From positions 1 to 27,429 of the forward strand of contig DATEHQ010000115.1 in the NCBI GenBank assembly GCA_035279525.1: DNA of 27,429 nucleotides. The letters run 5' to 3'. The position numbers and the translations under genes were made by a program. Below the pieces are notes generated by a model. That model saw nothing but the letters and a program-made list of their open reading frames with translations, did not search any database and was not told where the DNA came from. The stretch is from DATEHQ01 sp035279525. Lineage in GTDB: Bacteria; Chloroflexota; Dormibacteria; Dormibacterales; Dormibacteraceae. Of the stretch, positions 1 to 6,672 are shown one piece after another. Each line of letters opens with the position of its first letter. The first letter of the stretch is position 1.

Positions 1-112
1 CGACCTCGAAAGGGCCCACGCTGTGCCGCTCAGATTCCGGGGGCAGCTGATCACGCGCATCGCGCTGCCACCGCAGAAAGCGCGTGGCGTCGCCGGCGAC
101 TCGCGAGCCCAT
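1..112 (-). CDS. Partial hypothetical protein, N-terminal 37 codons only
   Basis: An open frame begins at ATG 112-110 on the minus strand and stays open to the window edge. Its N-terminus reads MGSRVAGDATRFLRW. I do not recognise the protein. The main support is the promoter: TACGGT lies on the minus strand at 127-122, 9 nt before the ATG, the same arrangement seen at many other genes here, and it overlaps the -10 box of the divergent menG. An open frame this short is weak evidence at this G+C content, and the segment could instead be the 3' end of a plus-strand gene from outside the window. Confidence 0.4.
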   Translation of the reverse strand, partial: MGSRVAGDATRFLRWQRDARDQLPPESERHSVGPFEV

Positions 113-121
113 CGGCCTGAA

Positions 122-131
122 ACCGTACGCT
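122..131. promoter_or_regulatory. Overlapping divergent -10 boxes (left-edge gene / menG)
   Basis: TACGCT on plus (126-131) ends 10 nt before the menG ATG at 142. TACGGT on minus (127-122) ends 9 nt before the ATG at 112. The boxes share two bases within a GTAC palindrome. No -35 is evident. Confidence 0.45.
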
Positions 132-141
132 CAAACTCGCG

Positions 142-879
142 ATGGGCGGCGCCAGCTCCGAGAACACGTTCGCAACCGGCCTGTTCGAAGACCTGCCGCG
201 TCGGTACGACCGGCTGGCCGAGACCCTGTCCTTCGGCCAGAACGCCGAGTGGCGACACGAGCTGGTCAGGCACCTCGAGCACTTCCAGCCCACCCGCATC
301 CTCGACGTCGCGACCGGAACGGCCGGCGTGGCCATCGCCCTTGCGAAGGCGACCGACGCGCAGATCGTCGGGGTGGACATCAGCGAGCCGATGCTCGAAC
401 GGGGACGCGAGCGCGTGCGCGCCGCGCGCCTCGACAACCGGATCCGGCTTCAGGTCGCAAGAGCGGAGGCGCTGCCGTTTCCGCCCGACTCCTTCGATGC
501 CGTCAGCTTCACCTACCTCCTGCGCTACGTCGCGGACCCGGCCGCCACCCTGGCCGAGCTGACGCGCGTGCTGCGTCCCGGCGGCGGCATGGCGAGCCTC
601 GACTTCTTCGTCCCGCCGCACCTTCCATGGCGCCTCGCGTGGCGTGGTTACACGCGGCTCGTGCTGCCCGTCGCCGGCTACGCCCTGGGTGGCCGCGCAT
701 GGTGGCGGGTGGGGCGTTTTCTCGGACCGAACATCGACGCCTTCTACCGGCGGTGCCCGCTCGATCAGATCTTTGAGGCCTGGCGAATCGCCGGTATGGT
801 GGACGTCGAGCACAACGTGATGAGCCGTGGCGGCGGGCTCGTGATGTGGGGCCGAAAGGCGTACGAGCACCATGCCTGA
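142..879 (+). CDS. menG: Demethylmenaquinone methyltransferase, UbiE/MenG family
   Basis: A 245-residue class I SAM-dependent methyltransferase, expected to C-methylate demethylmenaquinone in the last step of menaquinone synthesis at the inner face of the membrane. The UbiE-type N-terminal signature is visible as RYDRLAETLSFGQNAEWR (residues 20-37). SAM motif I is LDVATGTAG (54-62), the acidic ribose-binding residue is D79, and motif III is RVLRPGG (142-148). Length is close to the usual 230-250. The ATG follows a -10 box by 10 nt with no Shine-Dalgarno sequence, so the message is probably near-leaderless. It overlaps the next gene by 8 bp, suggesting translational coupling to a UbiA-like protein. 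The family is clear, but the exact quinone substrate is inferred. Confidence 0.88.
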   Translation: MGGASSENTFATGLFEDLPRRYDRLAETLSFGQNAEWRHELVRHLEHFQPTRILDVATGTAGVAIALAKATDAQIVGVDISEPMLERGRERVRAARLDNRIRLQVARAEALPFPPDSFDAVSFTYLLRYVADPAATLAELTRVLRPGGGMASLDFFVPPHLPWRLAWRGYTRLVLPVAGYALGGRAWWRVGRFLGPNIDAFYRRCPLDQIFEAWRIAGMVDVEHNVMSRGGGLVMWGRKAYEHHA

Positions 880-1615
880 GGCCGCCAAGAGCCTTGCGCC
901 GGCCTTTTACGCGAAGAGCGCAACCGGATGGCGGCGTGACGTCTGGGCGCTGCTCCACCCGCCCTACACAGCGTGGCACCTCTCGTACGTGATGATCGGC
1001 GCAAGCCTCGCGTCGCAGCTGAACAGCCGGCGGCTCGTCGCGACGCTGCTGGCGTTCTTCCTCGCCGTCGGCATCTCGGCTCACTCACTCGACGAGCTGC
1101 GCGGGCGGCCCCTGCGCACCGAGCTCCCGGGCTTGGTGCTGTGGACGGCCGCGGTGCTGGGTCTTCTGGGCGCGGTCGGCCTTGGCGTCGTGGGGGTGTC
1201 GATGGTCGGGCCGGGACTCATCGGTTTCATCCTCGCCGGTGTGATCTTCGTATTCGCCTACAACCTCGAGCTGCTCGGAGGCAGGTTGCACGGCGATTTC
1301 TGGTTCGCCCTGTCCTGGGGCGCGTTCCCCGTCCTCACCGCTTACTTCGCGCAGACGGGGAGACTGTCAGTCGCCGCCGTGCTGGCCGCGGCGGCCGCTT
1401 ACGCGCTGTCTTACGGGCAGCGCGCGCTGAGCACGCCCGCGCGCCTGCTTCGTCGGGGCACGGCGTCGGTCGAAGGCACACAGACCCTAAACGACGGCTC
1501 ACGCCTGGCGCTGCGCGAATCGAACCTGCTGCAGCCTCTCGAGCTCGCGCTCCGCGCTTTCTCATGGGGCGTCGTCCTGCTGGCGTTGGGGGTGGTCGCC
1601 GCGAAGCTGCTCTAG
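872..1615 (+). CDS. UbiA-like polytopic membrane protein, possible divergent prenyltransferase
   Basis: A 247-residue hydrophobic protein with about seven predicted membrane segments, starting inside the end of menG (8-bp overlap). Its organisation recalls UbiA prenyltransferases, which join polyprenyl diphosphate to an aromatic ring (MenA in menaquinone synthesis). The first aspartate-rich motif (NDxxDxxxD) is replaced near residue 70 by AHSLDELRGRPLRTELP, with one Asp and two Glu. A second UbiA-like stretch, YNLELLGGRLHGDFWFALSW, lies near residues 130-149. The protein is shorter than the usual 280-310 residues. Coupling to menG argues for a role in quinone or isoprenoid metabolism, but the changed metal-binding motif leaves catalysis uncertain. 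Its stop codon overlaps that of the convergent carboxylase gene within the sequence CTAG. Confidence 0.6.
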   Translation: MPEAAKSLAPAFYAKSATGWRRDVWALLHPPYTAWHLSYVMIGASLASQLNSRRLVATLLAFFLAVGISAHSLDELRGRPLRTELPGLVLWTAAVLGLLGAVGLGVVGVSMVGPGLIGFILAGVIFVFAYNLELLGGRLHGDFWFALSWGAFPVLTAYFAQTGRLSVAAVLAAAAAYALSYGQRALSTPARLLRRGTASVEGTQTLNDGSRLALRESNLLQPLELALRAFSWGVVLLALGVVAAKLL

Positions 1616-3135
1616 ACCGGAAACACCCCGTGCTTGCGGTCCACGCGCGTGGCGACGCGCGTCGAGTAGGCCCTGAAACGAGCGATGAGCTCGCCGCGGA
1701 GCTGATCCGGCTCGACCACCGAATCGACGATGAGGTTGGCGGCGAGCTTGTACAGGTCGACGTCCTGCTTGTACTCGTCTTCGAGCTCCTTGCGCCTCGC
1801 GGCGCGCTGACCCTCGGGCAGCTCGGCGAGCTTGTTGTAGAAGACGGCGTTCACCGCCGGCTCGGGCCCCATCACCGCGATCTGGGCCGACGGCAGCGCG
1901 ATGACGCAGTCGGAGTCGTAGGCGGGGCCGGCCATCGCGTACAGACCGGCTCCGTAGGCCTTGCGCACGATGACCGATATCTTCGGCACCGTCGCCTCCG
2001 AGACGGCGCTGATCATCTTCGCGCCATGGCGGATGATGCCTCGCTTCTCGACGTCGGTGCCGATCATGAAGCCCGGCACATCGGCCAGGAACAGGAGCGG
2101 GATCTCGAACGCGTCGCACAGCCAGATGAAGCGGGCGGCCTTGTCCGCCGAGTCGTTGAACAGCACGCCGCCCTTCTGCATCGGCTGGTTGGCGACGATT
2201 CCGACGGGCATCCCGTCGAGCCGCGCGAAACCGACGAGCAGCTCCTTCGCGAAGAGCTTTTTGATCTCGAGCCAGCTCTCCTCGTCGACGATGGCGTCGA
2301 CCACCTTGCGCATGTCATAACCGCGGTTGGGCTCGCGCGGGATCAGCTCGCCCCACGGCTTCGAGGCCGCGCGCGCCGCCCTCGGTTCGCAGCTTGAGGG
2401 CTTCTCGCCCGTGCGCTGCGGCATGAAGCGGAAGTAGGTGCGGGCGAACTCGATCGCCTCCCGGTCATCGTCGACCAGCGCGTCGCCCAGCCCGCTCTCG
2501 GTGGCGTGCATGCGCGCACCGCCAAGCTCCTCGAGGCTCACCTTCTCGCCGACGACGACCTCGACCATTCGCGGTGAGCCGAGATACATCGACGCGTTCC
2601 CCTCGACCATGATCACGACGTCGCAGAAGGCGGGGATGTAGGCCCCGCCCGCGGCGGAGGGGCCGAACAGCATGCAGATCTGTGGCACGACCCCGGAGAG
2701 CTGGACCTCGTTGAAGAAGATGCGGCCCGCGTGACGGCGCCCTGGAAACATGTCGATCTGGTCCGTGATGCGCGCGCCGGCGGAGTCGACGAGGTAGAAG
2801 AGGGGCACGCGGACACGGGCCGCCGTCTCCTGGATGCGCACGATCTTCTCCACGGTGCGCGCGCCCCAACTGCCCGCCTTCACCGTGGGGTCGTTGGCCA
2901 TCACCGCGACCTGCCTGCCCTCGATTGTGCCGAGCCCGGTGACGACGCCGTCGGCGGGAAGCTCGTCCGCGAGCACATTGGCGAAGAGCCCGTCCTCCAC
3001 GAAGGAGTCTTTGTCCAGGAGCAGGTCCAGCCGTTCGCGCGCGGTCAGCTTGCGCTGCTCGCGCAGCTTCGGCAGGTAGCGCGTGCCGCCCTTGAGCGCC
3101 TTGTCGCGGAGCTCGCGATGCCGCGAACCGGTCAA
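1612..3135 (-). CDS. Acyl-CoA carboxylase, carboxyltransferase (beta) subunit
   Basis: Transfers CO2 from carboxybiotin to an acyl-CoA, in the propionyl-/methylcrotonyl-CoA carboxylase beta family. With TTG 3135-3133 as start the product has 507 residues, normal for the family. The TTG sits 4 nt after the upstream crotonase stop. An ATG at 3255 would give 547 residues but lies inside the crotonase and adds non-homologous sequence. Both crotonase-fold halves are present. The N-half has LTARERLDLLLD (about residue 30) and the oxyanion segment GPSAAGGAYIPAF. The C-half has PGFMIGTDVEKRGIIRHGAK and KAYGAGLYAMAGPAY, followed by IAVMGPE. The AYGAGLYAMAG version differs from what I recall for classical PccB and MccB, so the substrate is not assigned. 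No biotin carboxylase or biotin carrier gene is in the window. Confidence 0.85.
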   Translation of the reverse strand: MTGSRHRELRDKALKGGTRYLPKLREQRKLTARERLDLLLDKDSFVEDGLFANVLADELPADGVVTGLGTIEGRQVAVMANDPTVKAGSWGARTVEKIVRIQETAARVRVPLFYLVDSAGARITDQIDMFPGRRHAGRIFFNEVQLSGVVPQICMLFGPSAAGGAYIPAFCDVVIMVEGNASMYLGSPRMVEVVVGEKVSLEELGGARMHATESGLGDALVDDDREAIEFARTYFRFMPQRTGEKPSSCEPRAARAASKPWGELIPREPNRGYDMRKVVDAIVDEESWLEIKKLFAKELLVGFARLDGMPVGIVANQPMQKGGVLFNDSADKAARFIWLCDAFEIPLLFLADVPGFMIGTDVEKRGIIRHGAKMISAVSEATVPKISVIVRKAYGAGLYAMAGPAYDSDCVIALPSAQIAVMGPEPAVNAVFYNKLAELPEGQRAARRKELEDEYKQDVDLYKLAANLIVDSVVEPDQLRGELIARFRAYSTRVATRVDRKHGVFPV

Positions 3136-3139
3136 CGAC

Positions 3140-3928
3140 TCACCGTCCCTGGAAGTCCGGCTCGCGCTTTTCGAAGAACGCCTTGATCCCCTCGCGGGAA
3201 TCATCGGTCTGCGAGACGACCAGGAACTGGCCGTGCAGGTAGTGCATCGCGGCACGAAAGTCCATGTCCTGCTGGCGGTAGAACGAGTCGCGGCCGAGCC
3301 GCATCGCGACCGGCGACTTCCGGGCCAGCCGCTCGGCGATGTCGCTCACCGCCGAATCGAGCTGGTCTGCCGCCACGACGCGGTTGACGACGCCGAGTGA
3401 CTGCAGCTGCGCCGCCGTCCAGCGGTCGCCCAGCATCTCCATCTCGAGCAGCACCTTCTGGGGGATGGAGCGCGAGAGGATGGCCTGGATCATCATCGGC
3501 CAGATCCCCACGTTGATCTCCGGAGTGCCGAACGCCGCGCTGTCGACGGCGATCAGGATGTCGCAGGAGCACGCCAACCCGATTCCTCCGGCCAGTGCGT
3601 GGCCGTTGATCCGTCCGACGATCGGCTTGCCCAGCTCGGACATCAGGATGAAGAGCTCGACGAAGAGGTCGCGGCTCCGAAACTTTTCGAGCCCGCTCCT
3701 GTCGCCGTCGAAGCTCGTCAGGTCCGCGCCTGCGCAGAAGACCCGGCCGGCCCCAGTCAGCACGACGACGCGCACCTCCTCGTCGTCCCGGCACCACCGA
3801 AACGCGGTCGCGAGGTCGCGCAGCATGACGGCCGAGAGCGGGTTGCGCTGGTCGGGGCGGTTGAGCGTCACCGTGGCGACGCGTCCTTCGACATGGACGA
3901 GAACCTGCTCCAGCTCTGGTGGCTTCAT
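3140..3928 (-). CDS. Enoyl-CoA hydratase/isomerase (crotonase) family protein
   Basis: A 262-residue crotonase-fold protein that should hydrate or isomerise an enoyl-CoA thioester. The CoA and oxyanion-hole segments are GRVFCAGADL (61-70) and GHALAGGIGLACSCD (109-123). Of the two glutamates that activate water in rat mitochondrial hydratase, the second is present (E137 in FGTPEINVGIWP). The first is Gly in GGIGLA, as in many crotonase members with other chemistry. It is the promoter-proximal gene of a two-gene operon with the carboxyltransferase 4 nt downstream. That pairing resembles leucine-degradation (liu) clusters, where methylglutaconyl-CoA hydratase sits beside methylcrotonyl-CoA carboxylase, but one glutamate is missing and no other liu gene adjoins. 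ATG 3928 lies 9 nt after a TACGAT box. Confidence 0.82.
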   Translation of the reverse strand: MKPPELEQVLVHVEGRVATVTLNRPDQRNPLSAVMLRDLATAFRWCRDDEEVRVVVLTGAGRVFCAGADLTSFDGDRSGLEKFRSRDLFVELFILMSELGKPIVGRINGHALAGGIGLACSCDILIAVDSAAFGTPEINVGIWPMMIQAILSRSIPQKVLLEMEMLGDRWTAAQLQSLGVVNRVVAADQLDSAVSDIAERLARKSPVAMRLGRDSFYRQQDMDFRAAMHYLHGQFLVVSQTDDSREGIKAFFEKREPDFQGR

Positions 3929-3937
3929 CTCGTCGTA

Positions 3938-3943
3938 ATCGTA
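3938..3943 (-). promoter_or_regulatory. -10 box of the crotonase-carboxylase operon
   Basis: TACGAT on the minus strand (3943 to 3938) ends 9 nt before the ATG at 3928, so the transcript would have almost no leader. No Shine-Dalgarno sequence is visible. Repeat array A lies immediately upstream. Confidence 0.45.
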
Positions 3944-3960
3944 TTCACATGCGTCGCCAC

Positions 3961-4169
3961 GGATCGTCCGGCCAATCGGGCCATCTGGGCCACGACTTTC
4001 TCGGATACTCCGGCCTCTCGGGCCACCGGAGGGCCTGCAGCCCGGATAGTCCGGCCTCTCCGGCCGGTGGCGGGGCCCGCAACCCGGATAGTCCGGCCTG
4101 TCCGGCCACCGGCGGGGCCTGCAACCCGGATAGTCCGGCCTCTCCGGAGTGGGCGGAGCGCCGAGCTGG
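3961..4169. repeat. Array A: five tandem 41-42-bp units with a dyad-symmetric core
   Basis: Units begin (GGAT) at 3961, 4003, 4044, 4086 and 4128, with spacings of 42, 41, 42 and 42 bp. The core in the better units is GGATAGTCCGGCCTSTCCGG. The first 18 bases match their own reverse complement at 14 positions when the centre is taken between bases 9 and 10 (GTCC version). The linker in units 3-4 reads approximately CACCGGCGGGGCCTGCAACCC. Unit 1 is degenerate and has GGATCGTCC. The array fills the space between the MntP-like gene, whose stop begins one base after the last unit, and the crotonase promoter. The same core forms array B near 15.1 kb. Confidence 0.9.
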
Positions 4170-4727
4170 CTAGTGGAACAGGCCCGTGGCGATCGCCAGG
4201 CCGACCAGGATCAGAACGCCTCCGCCGATCTCCTCGCTGAACGCCTCGACGTGCTTGCCGGCGCGGTGGCCGACCTCCAGGCCGATCAGCGACATGCCGA
4301 CGCTGACCACCCCCATGGTCAGGGCGGCCAGCAGGATCTGGATGTGATACACGGCGAGCGCGAACCCGACCGCGAGGTTGTCGATGCTCAGGGCGAAGGC
4401 GGTGAAGAGGAGCTGGTGGAGGCGCATGCCCCGCTTGGGCGCCGCCTCCTTGTCGACGCGACGGCCCTCGATGATCGTGTACGCGCCCGTCAGGACCAGG
4501 ATGACTCCCGCGATGACTCCACCGACGCCGTTGCCGATGCGCCCGGCGACCGCGGAGCCGATCAGCAGGCCGATGACCGGCATGAGGGCCTCGAAGGCGC
4601 CGAAAGCGAAGCCAACTCGGAGGCGCGTGCGGGCGTTGATCCCGCTGAGGCCGATCCCGATCGCGCCGGCGAAGTTGCTCAGCCCGACCGAGACGCTGAC
4701 GAGAAGCAGGCTGAGGAGTTCGGCCAC
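4170..4727 (-). CDS. MntP-like (DUF204) membrane transporter
   Basis: A 185-residue protein of the MntP (YebN, DUF204) manganese exporter family, with six predicted membrane helices in two related halves and normal length. The second-half signature FALSIDNLAVGFAL carries Asp116, matching the conserved SLDAMAVG region of E. coli MntP. In the first half, SVGLSNFAGAIGIGL has Asn18 where E. coli MntP has a conserved Asp (MSMDAFA). Loss of one half's acidic residue may change the ion transported or the activity. The charged loop RRVDKEAAPKRG (89-100) separates the halves. Start GTG 4727-4725 lies 7 nt after a GATAAT box, so it is probably leaderless and has no room for a manganese riboswitch. Family fairly sure, substrate not. 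Confidence 0.72.
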   Translation of the reverse strand: MAELLSLLLVSVSVGLSNFAGAIGIGLSGINARTRLRVGFAFGAFEALMPVIGLLIGSAVAGRIGNGVGGVIAGVILVLTGAYTIIEGRRVDKEAAPKRGMRLHQLLFTAFALSIDNLAVGFALAVYHIQILLAALTMGVVSVGMSLIGLEVGHRAGKHVEAFSEEIGGGVLILVGLAIATGLFH

Positions 4728-4734
4728 GCGGCCA

Positions 4735-4740
4735 ATTATC
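4735..4740 (-). promoter_or_regulatory. -10 box of the MntP-like gene
   Basis: GATAAT on the minus strand (4740 to 4735) ends 7 nt before GTG 4727, predicting transcription from the start codon itself. Confidence 0.5.
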
Positions 4741-4890
4741 GCCAGGCGGTGATTCCCAGCCTGTGGGCTGAGGAGTCGCCGCTATTCCTTAACAAAAATA
4801 CATTGCCTCGCCGGTTAACGGCCCCCACAATTGCACCCAACCTGCAACCGCTTCTGTCACCCAAAGTTAGGCCCGCAATCGCTCAAACGA

Positions 4891-4896
4891 TATAAC
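4891..4896 (+). promoter_or_regulatory. Candidate -10 box of the hspR-like gene
   Basis: TATAAC at 4891-4896 is the best -10 match in this locally AT-richer 188-bp region. It ends 19 nt before the ATG, predicting a short leader without a Shine-Dalgarno sequence. A weak TTAGGC lies 17 bp upstream. I see no HAIR-type operator (CTTGAGT/ACTCAAG) of the kind bound by actinobacterial HspR. Confidence 0.4.
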
Positions 4897-4915
4897 CGCC
4901 CCGCCCGCAAAGTAC

Positions 4916-5281
4916 ATGAAGCTCAAACCGCGCGACTCCGTCGCGCCAACGATCGTCGCCACTCACGATCCCGGCCTGGATCTGGACAAACCCATCTTCA
5001 CGCTCAGCGTGGCCTCCGAGATCCTCGAGGTGCACCCGCGCACTTTGATGATGTACGAGCACCTGAGCATGATCCATCCCAAGCGCACGGTGACGAACCG
5101 GCGGCGCTATTCGCGAAGGGATGTCCTGAAGCTGCAGGCGATTCAGACCCTGACCCGCGAGCACCACGTCAATCTCGCGGGGGTCCGCTACATCCTCGCC
5201 CTCCTGAAGCGGTTGCAAAGCGCAGGAGTCGACCCACCAGAGGAGTTGAAGAACCTGGACGTGTCCATGCTCGACGTCTGA
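4916..5281 (+). CDS. HspR-like MerR-family transcriptional regulator
   Basis: A 121-residue MerR-type helix-turn-helix regulator resembling HspR, which represses dnaK/clpB heat-shock genes. The DNA-binding part runs from about residue 28: FTLSVASEILEVHPRTLMMY, then the wing NRRRYSRRDVLKLQAIQTL and VNLAGVRYILALL. HspR proteins share the HPQTLRxYxRLGLxxPxRTxGxxRRYS pattern; here it reads HPRTLMMYEHLSMIHPKRT, then NRRRYS. The C-terminus is short, with no effector domain and no cysteines for metal sensing. It is not next to dnaK, grpE or clpB, which often accompany hspR, so the target genes are unknown. A zinc-ribbon gene follows after 32 bp and may be co-transcribed. Confidence 0.75.
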   Translation: MKLKPRDSVAPTIVATHDPGLDLDKPIFTLSVASEILEVHPRTLMMYEHLSMIHPKRTVTNRRRYSRRDVLKLQAIQTLTREHHVNLAGVRYILALLKRLQSAGVDPPEELKNLDVSMLDV

Positions 5282-5313
5282 GAAACCCCAGCAAGGAAGG
5301 CATAGAGAGGTAA

Positions 5314-5508
5314 ATGTCAAAGAAACGCCGCCGTCTCGAGATCAAGGTCGACCCGCTTCCCGCCCCGTATCAGGATGAGACCGCATCGTGCCCGGTGTGC
5401 GGCCGCGACGCCGCCGCCATCGGCCGGCGCCATCTCCAGATCGTGTTTCGCTGCGAAGGCTGCAAGGTGGTCTTCAAGCGGAACCGCTCCTGGCCGTACA
5501 TCTACTAG
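5314..5508 (+). CDS. Small zinc-ribbon protein
   Basis: A 64-residue basic protein with one zinc ribbon: CPVCG (C26, C29) and CEGC (C47, C50), consistent with one structural zinc. The N-terminus MSKKRRRLEIK and the tail KVVFKRNRSWPYIY suggest nucleic-acid contact, but I recognise no named family. A purine-rich AGAGAGG lies 4 nt before the ATG, one of the clearer ribosome-binding sites in the window. It probably forms an operon with the HspR-like gene 32 bp upstream. A GC-rich hairpin 13 nt after the stop may end the transcript. Confidence 0.7.
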   Translation: MSKKRRRLEIKVDPLPAPYQDETASCPVCGRDAAAIGRRHLQIVFRCEGCKVVFKRNRSWPYIY

Positions 5509-5521
5509 GAGGTAGCTGTAC

Positions 5522-5548
5522 CCCTCCCCCGCGAGATGCGGGGGAGGG
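5522..5548. terminator. Strong GC hairpin after the zinc-ribbon gene
   Basis: A perfect 11-bp inverted repeat: CCCTCCCCCGC (5522-5532), loop GAGAT (5533-5537), GCGGGGGAGGG (5538-5548). It starts 13 nt after the zinc-ribbon stop and precedes the next gene. No T-run follows, so it is a terminator-like or mRNA-stabilising hairpin rather than a textbook intrinsic terminator. It contains an ATG (5536) in frame with the next gene. Confidence 0.55.
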
Positions 5549-5576
5549 ATCGAGGGGGAGCGGTCAGGGTTTCTCG

Positions 5577-5582
5577 TAGCCT
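5577..5582 (+). promoter_or_regulatory. -10 box of the HExxH-protein gene
   Basis: TAGCCT at 5577-5582 ends 7 nt before ATG 5590. This supports 5590 as the true leaderless start rather than the ATG at 5536 inside the hairpin. Confidence 0.45.
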
Positions 5583-5589
5583 GGTGGGC

Positions 5590-6672
5590 ATGCGACGGTC
5601 CGCCGGGCGCACGGCGATCTACGGTGCGCTGCTCGGTCTCGCCACCGCCGCGGTCGTCGAAGCCGTCCGGCCCCGTGGTGGGACGGCCGTTCTCGTCGAC
5701 TGGGACGAGGTCAGGCGTTCGGCGCGAAGCAGGCTCGCCGAGCCCGACGTGCCCGCGGCATCGCTCGAGGCGGCCGCCAGGGGCTACCGCTCGCTCGCCG
5801 CGAAGCTGGAGAAGCCGCTGCTAGAGTTCGTCGGACCGCTGCCCAGGGGTGCCACCTTTCCTCGCTTCGAGGCGCTCGACCGGCAGGGTTGGCTCGACCT
5901 GAACCTCGGCATCTTCCGCCGCATCGTCGACCCGGTCCTCGAGGCTGGGCGGGTGCCCAACTCGCTCATCGTCGAGGTGGGGCGCGCCGGCGTCGACCGG
6001 TGGGTCGCCTTCATGCTTGCGTTCCTGGGCACCCGGGTGCTCGGGCAGTACGACCCGCAACTGATGGCGGCGGAGCCGGTCGGTGGCGAAGGCCTGTACC
6101 TGGTCGAGACGAACGTCGCCGAGTGGCAGCGGCGCGCCAACCTGCCGGACGAAGACCTGCGTCGCTGGCTGATCCTCCACGAGATGACCCACGCCTGGCA
6201 GTTCGCTGCCCATCCGTGGCTGCGGCCCTACATGGAGGAGTCGATGAGGCTCCTGCTCGAGTCGGTCACGAAGAAGGGCGCGCCGGTGGCGCGCTTCGCC
6301 GCTTTCGCGGGGGTGCTGCCGGCGCAGTGGCGGGTCATGCGCCAGGTCCAGGGAACGATGTCGGTCGTCGAGGGCTACAGCAACCTCGTCATGAACGAGC
6401 TCGGCGGCAAGCTGCTGCCCGGTTTCGAAGAGCTGGAGCGCGCCTACCGCGACCGCAGTGCCGGCAAGAGCCCGCTCGAGGTCGTCATCTGGAGGCTGAC
6501 CGGCCTGGAGCTGAAGCTGCAGCAGTACAGGCGCGGTGAGGCGTTCTGCCGCGCCGTCTTCGATGCGCACGGCATGCCGGCGCTCAATCGGGTGTGGGAA
6601 AGCGCAGCGACGATGCCGACGCTGGGCGAGCTGGGCAACCCGGAGGCCTGGTACCGGCGGGTCAGTCCCTGA
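5590..6672 (+). CDS. DUF2342 / coenzyme F420 biosynthesis-associated zinc-metallopeptidase-like protein
   Basis: A 360-residue protein resembling the DUF2342 family, which includes actinobacterial 'zinc-dependent metalloprotease' and 'F420 biosynthesis associated' proteins of unknown reaction. Family-like landmarks are VDWDEVRRSARSRL near the N-terminus, VLGQYDPQLM, and the zinc-binding HEMTH at residues 197-201 in WLILHEMTHAWQF. The later segment SVVEGYSNLVMNELGGKLLP corresponds to the EGHAxxVMD stretch of relatives, with Tyr replacing His. The N-terminal TAIYGALLGLATAAVVEAV could be a membrane anchor. I chose ATG 5590, which is 7 nt after a -10 box; the upstream ATG 5536 is in a hairpin. 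No F420 synthesis gene is nearby. It converges on the next gene with an 11-bp overlap. Confidence 0.7.
   Translation: MRRSAGRTAIYGALLGLATAAVVEAVRPRGGTAVLVDWDEVRRSARSRLAEPDVPAASLEAAARGYRSLAAKLEKPLLEFVGPLPRGATFPRFEALDRQGWLDLNLGIFRRIVDPVLEAGRVPNSLIVEVGRAGVDRWVAFMLAFLGTRVLGQYDPQLMAAEPVGGEGLYLVETNVAEWQRRANLPDEDLRRWLILHEMTHAWQFAAHPWLRPYMEESMRLLLESVTKKGAPVARFAAFAGVLPAQWRVMRQVQGTMSVVEGYSNLVMNELGGKLLPGFEELERAYRDRSAGKSPLEVVIWRLTGLELKLQQYRRGEAFCRAVFDAHGMPALNRVWESAATMPTLGELGNPEAWYRRVSP

Noticed and set aside
973..2397. Long plus-strand open frame (474 codons) antisense to the carboxylase gene
   Set aside because: Arg/Ala/Gly-rich product without motifs; it shadows the UbiA-like and carboxyltransferase genes, whose products have clear family motifs.
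3961..4169. Array A as a CRISPR array
   Set aside because: The segments between cores are similar to each other within the array and too short for spacers, and no cas gene is present.
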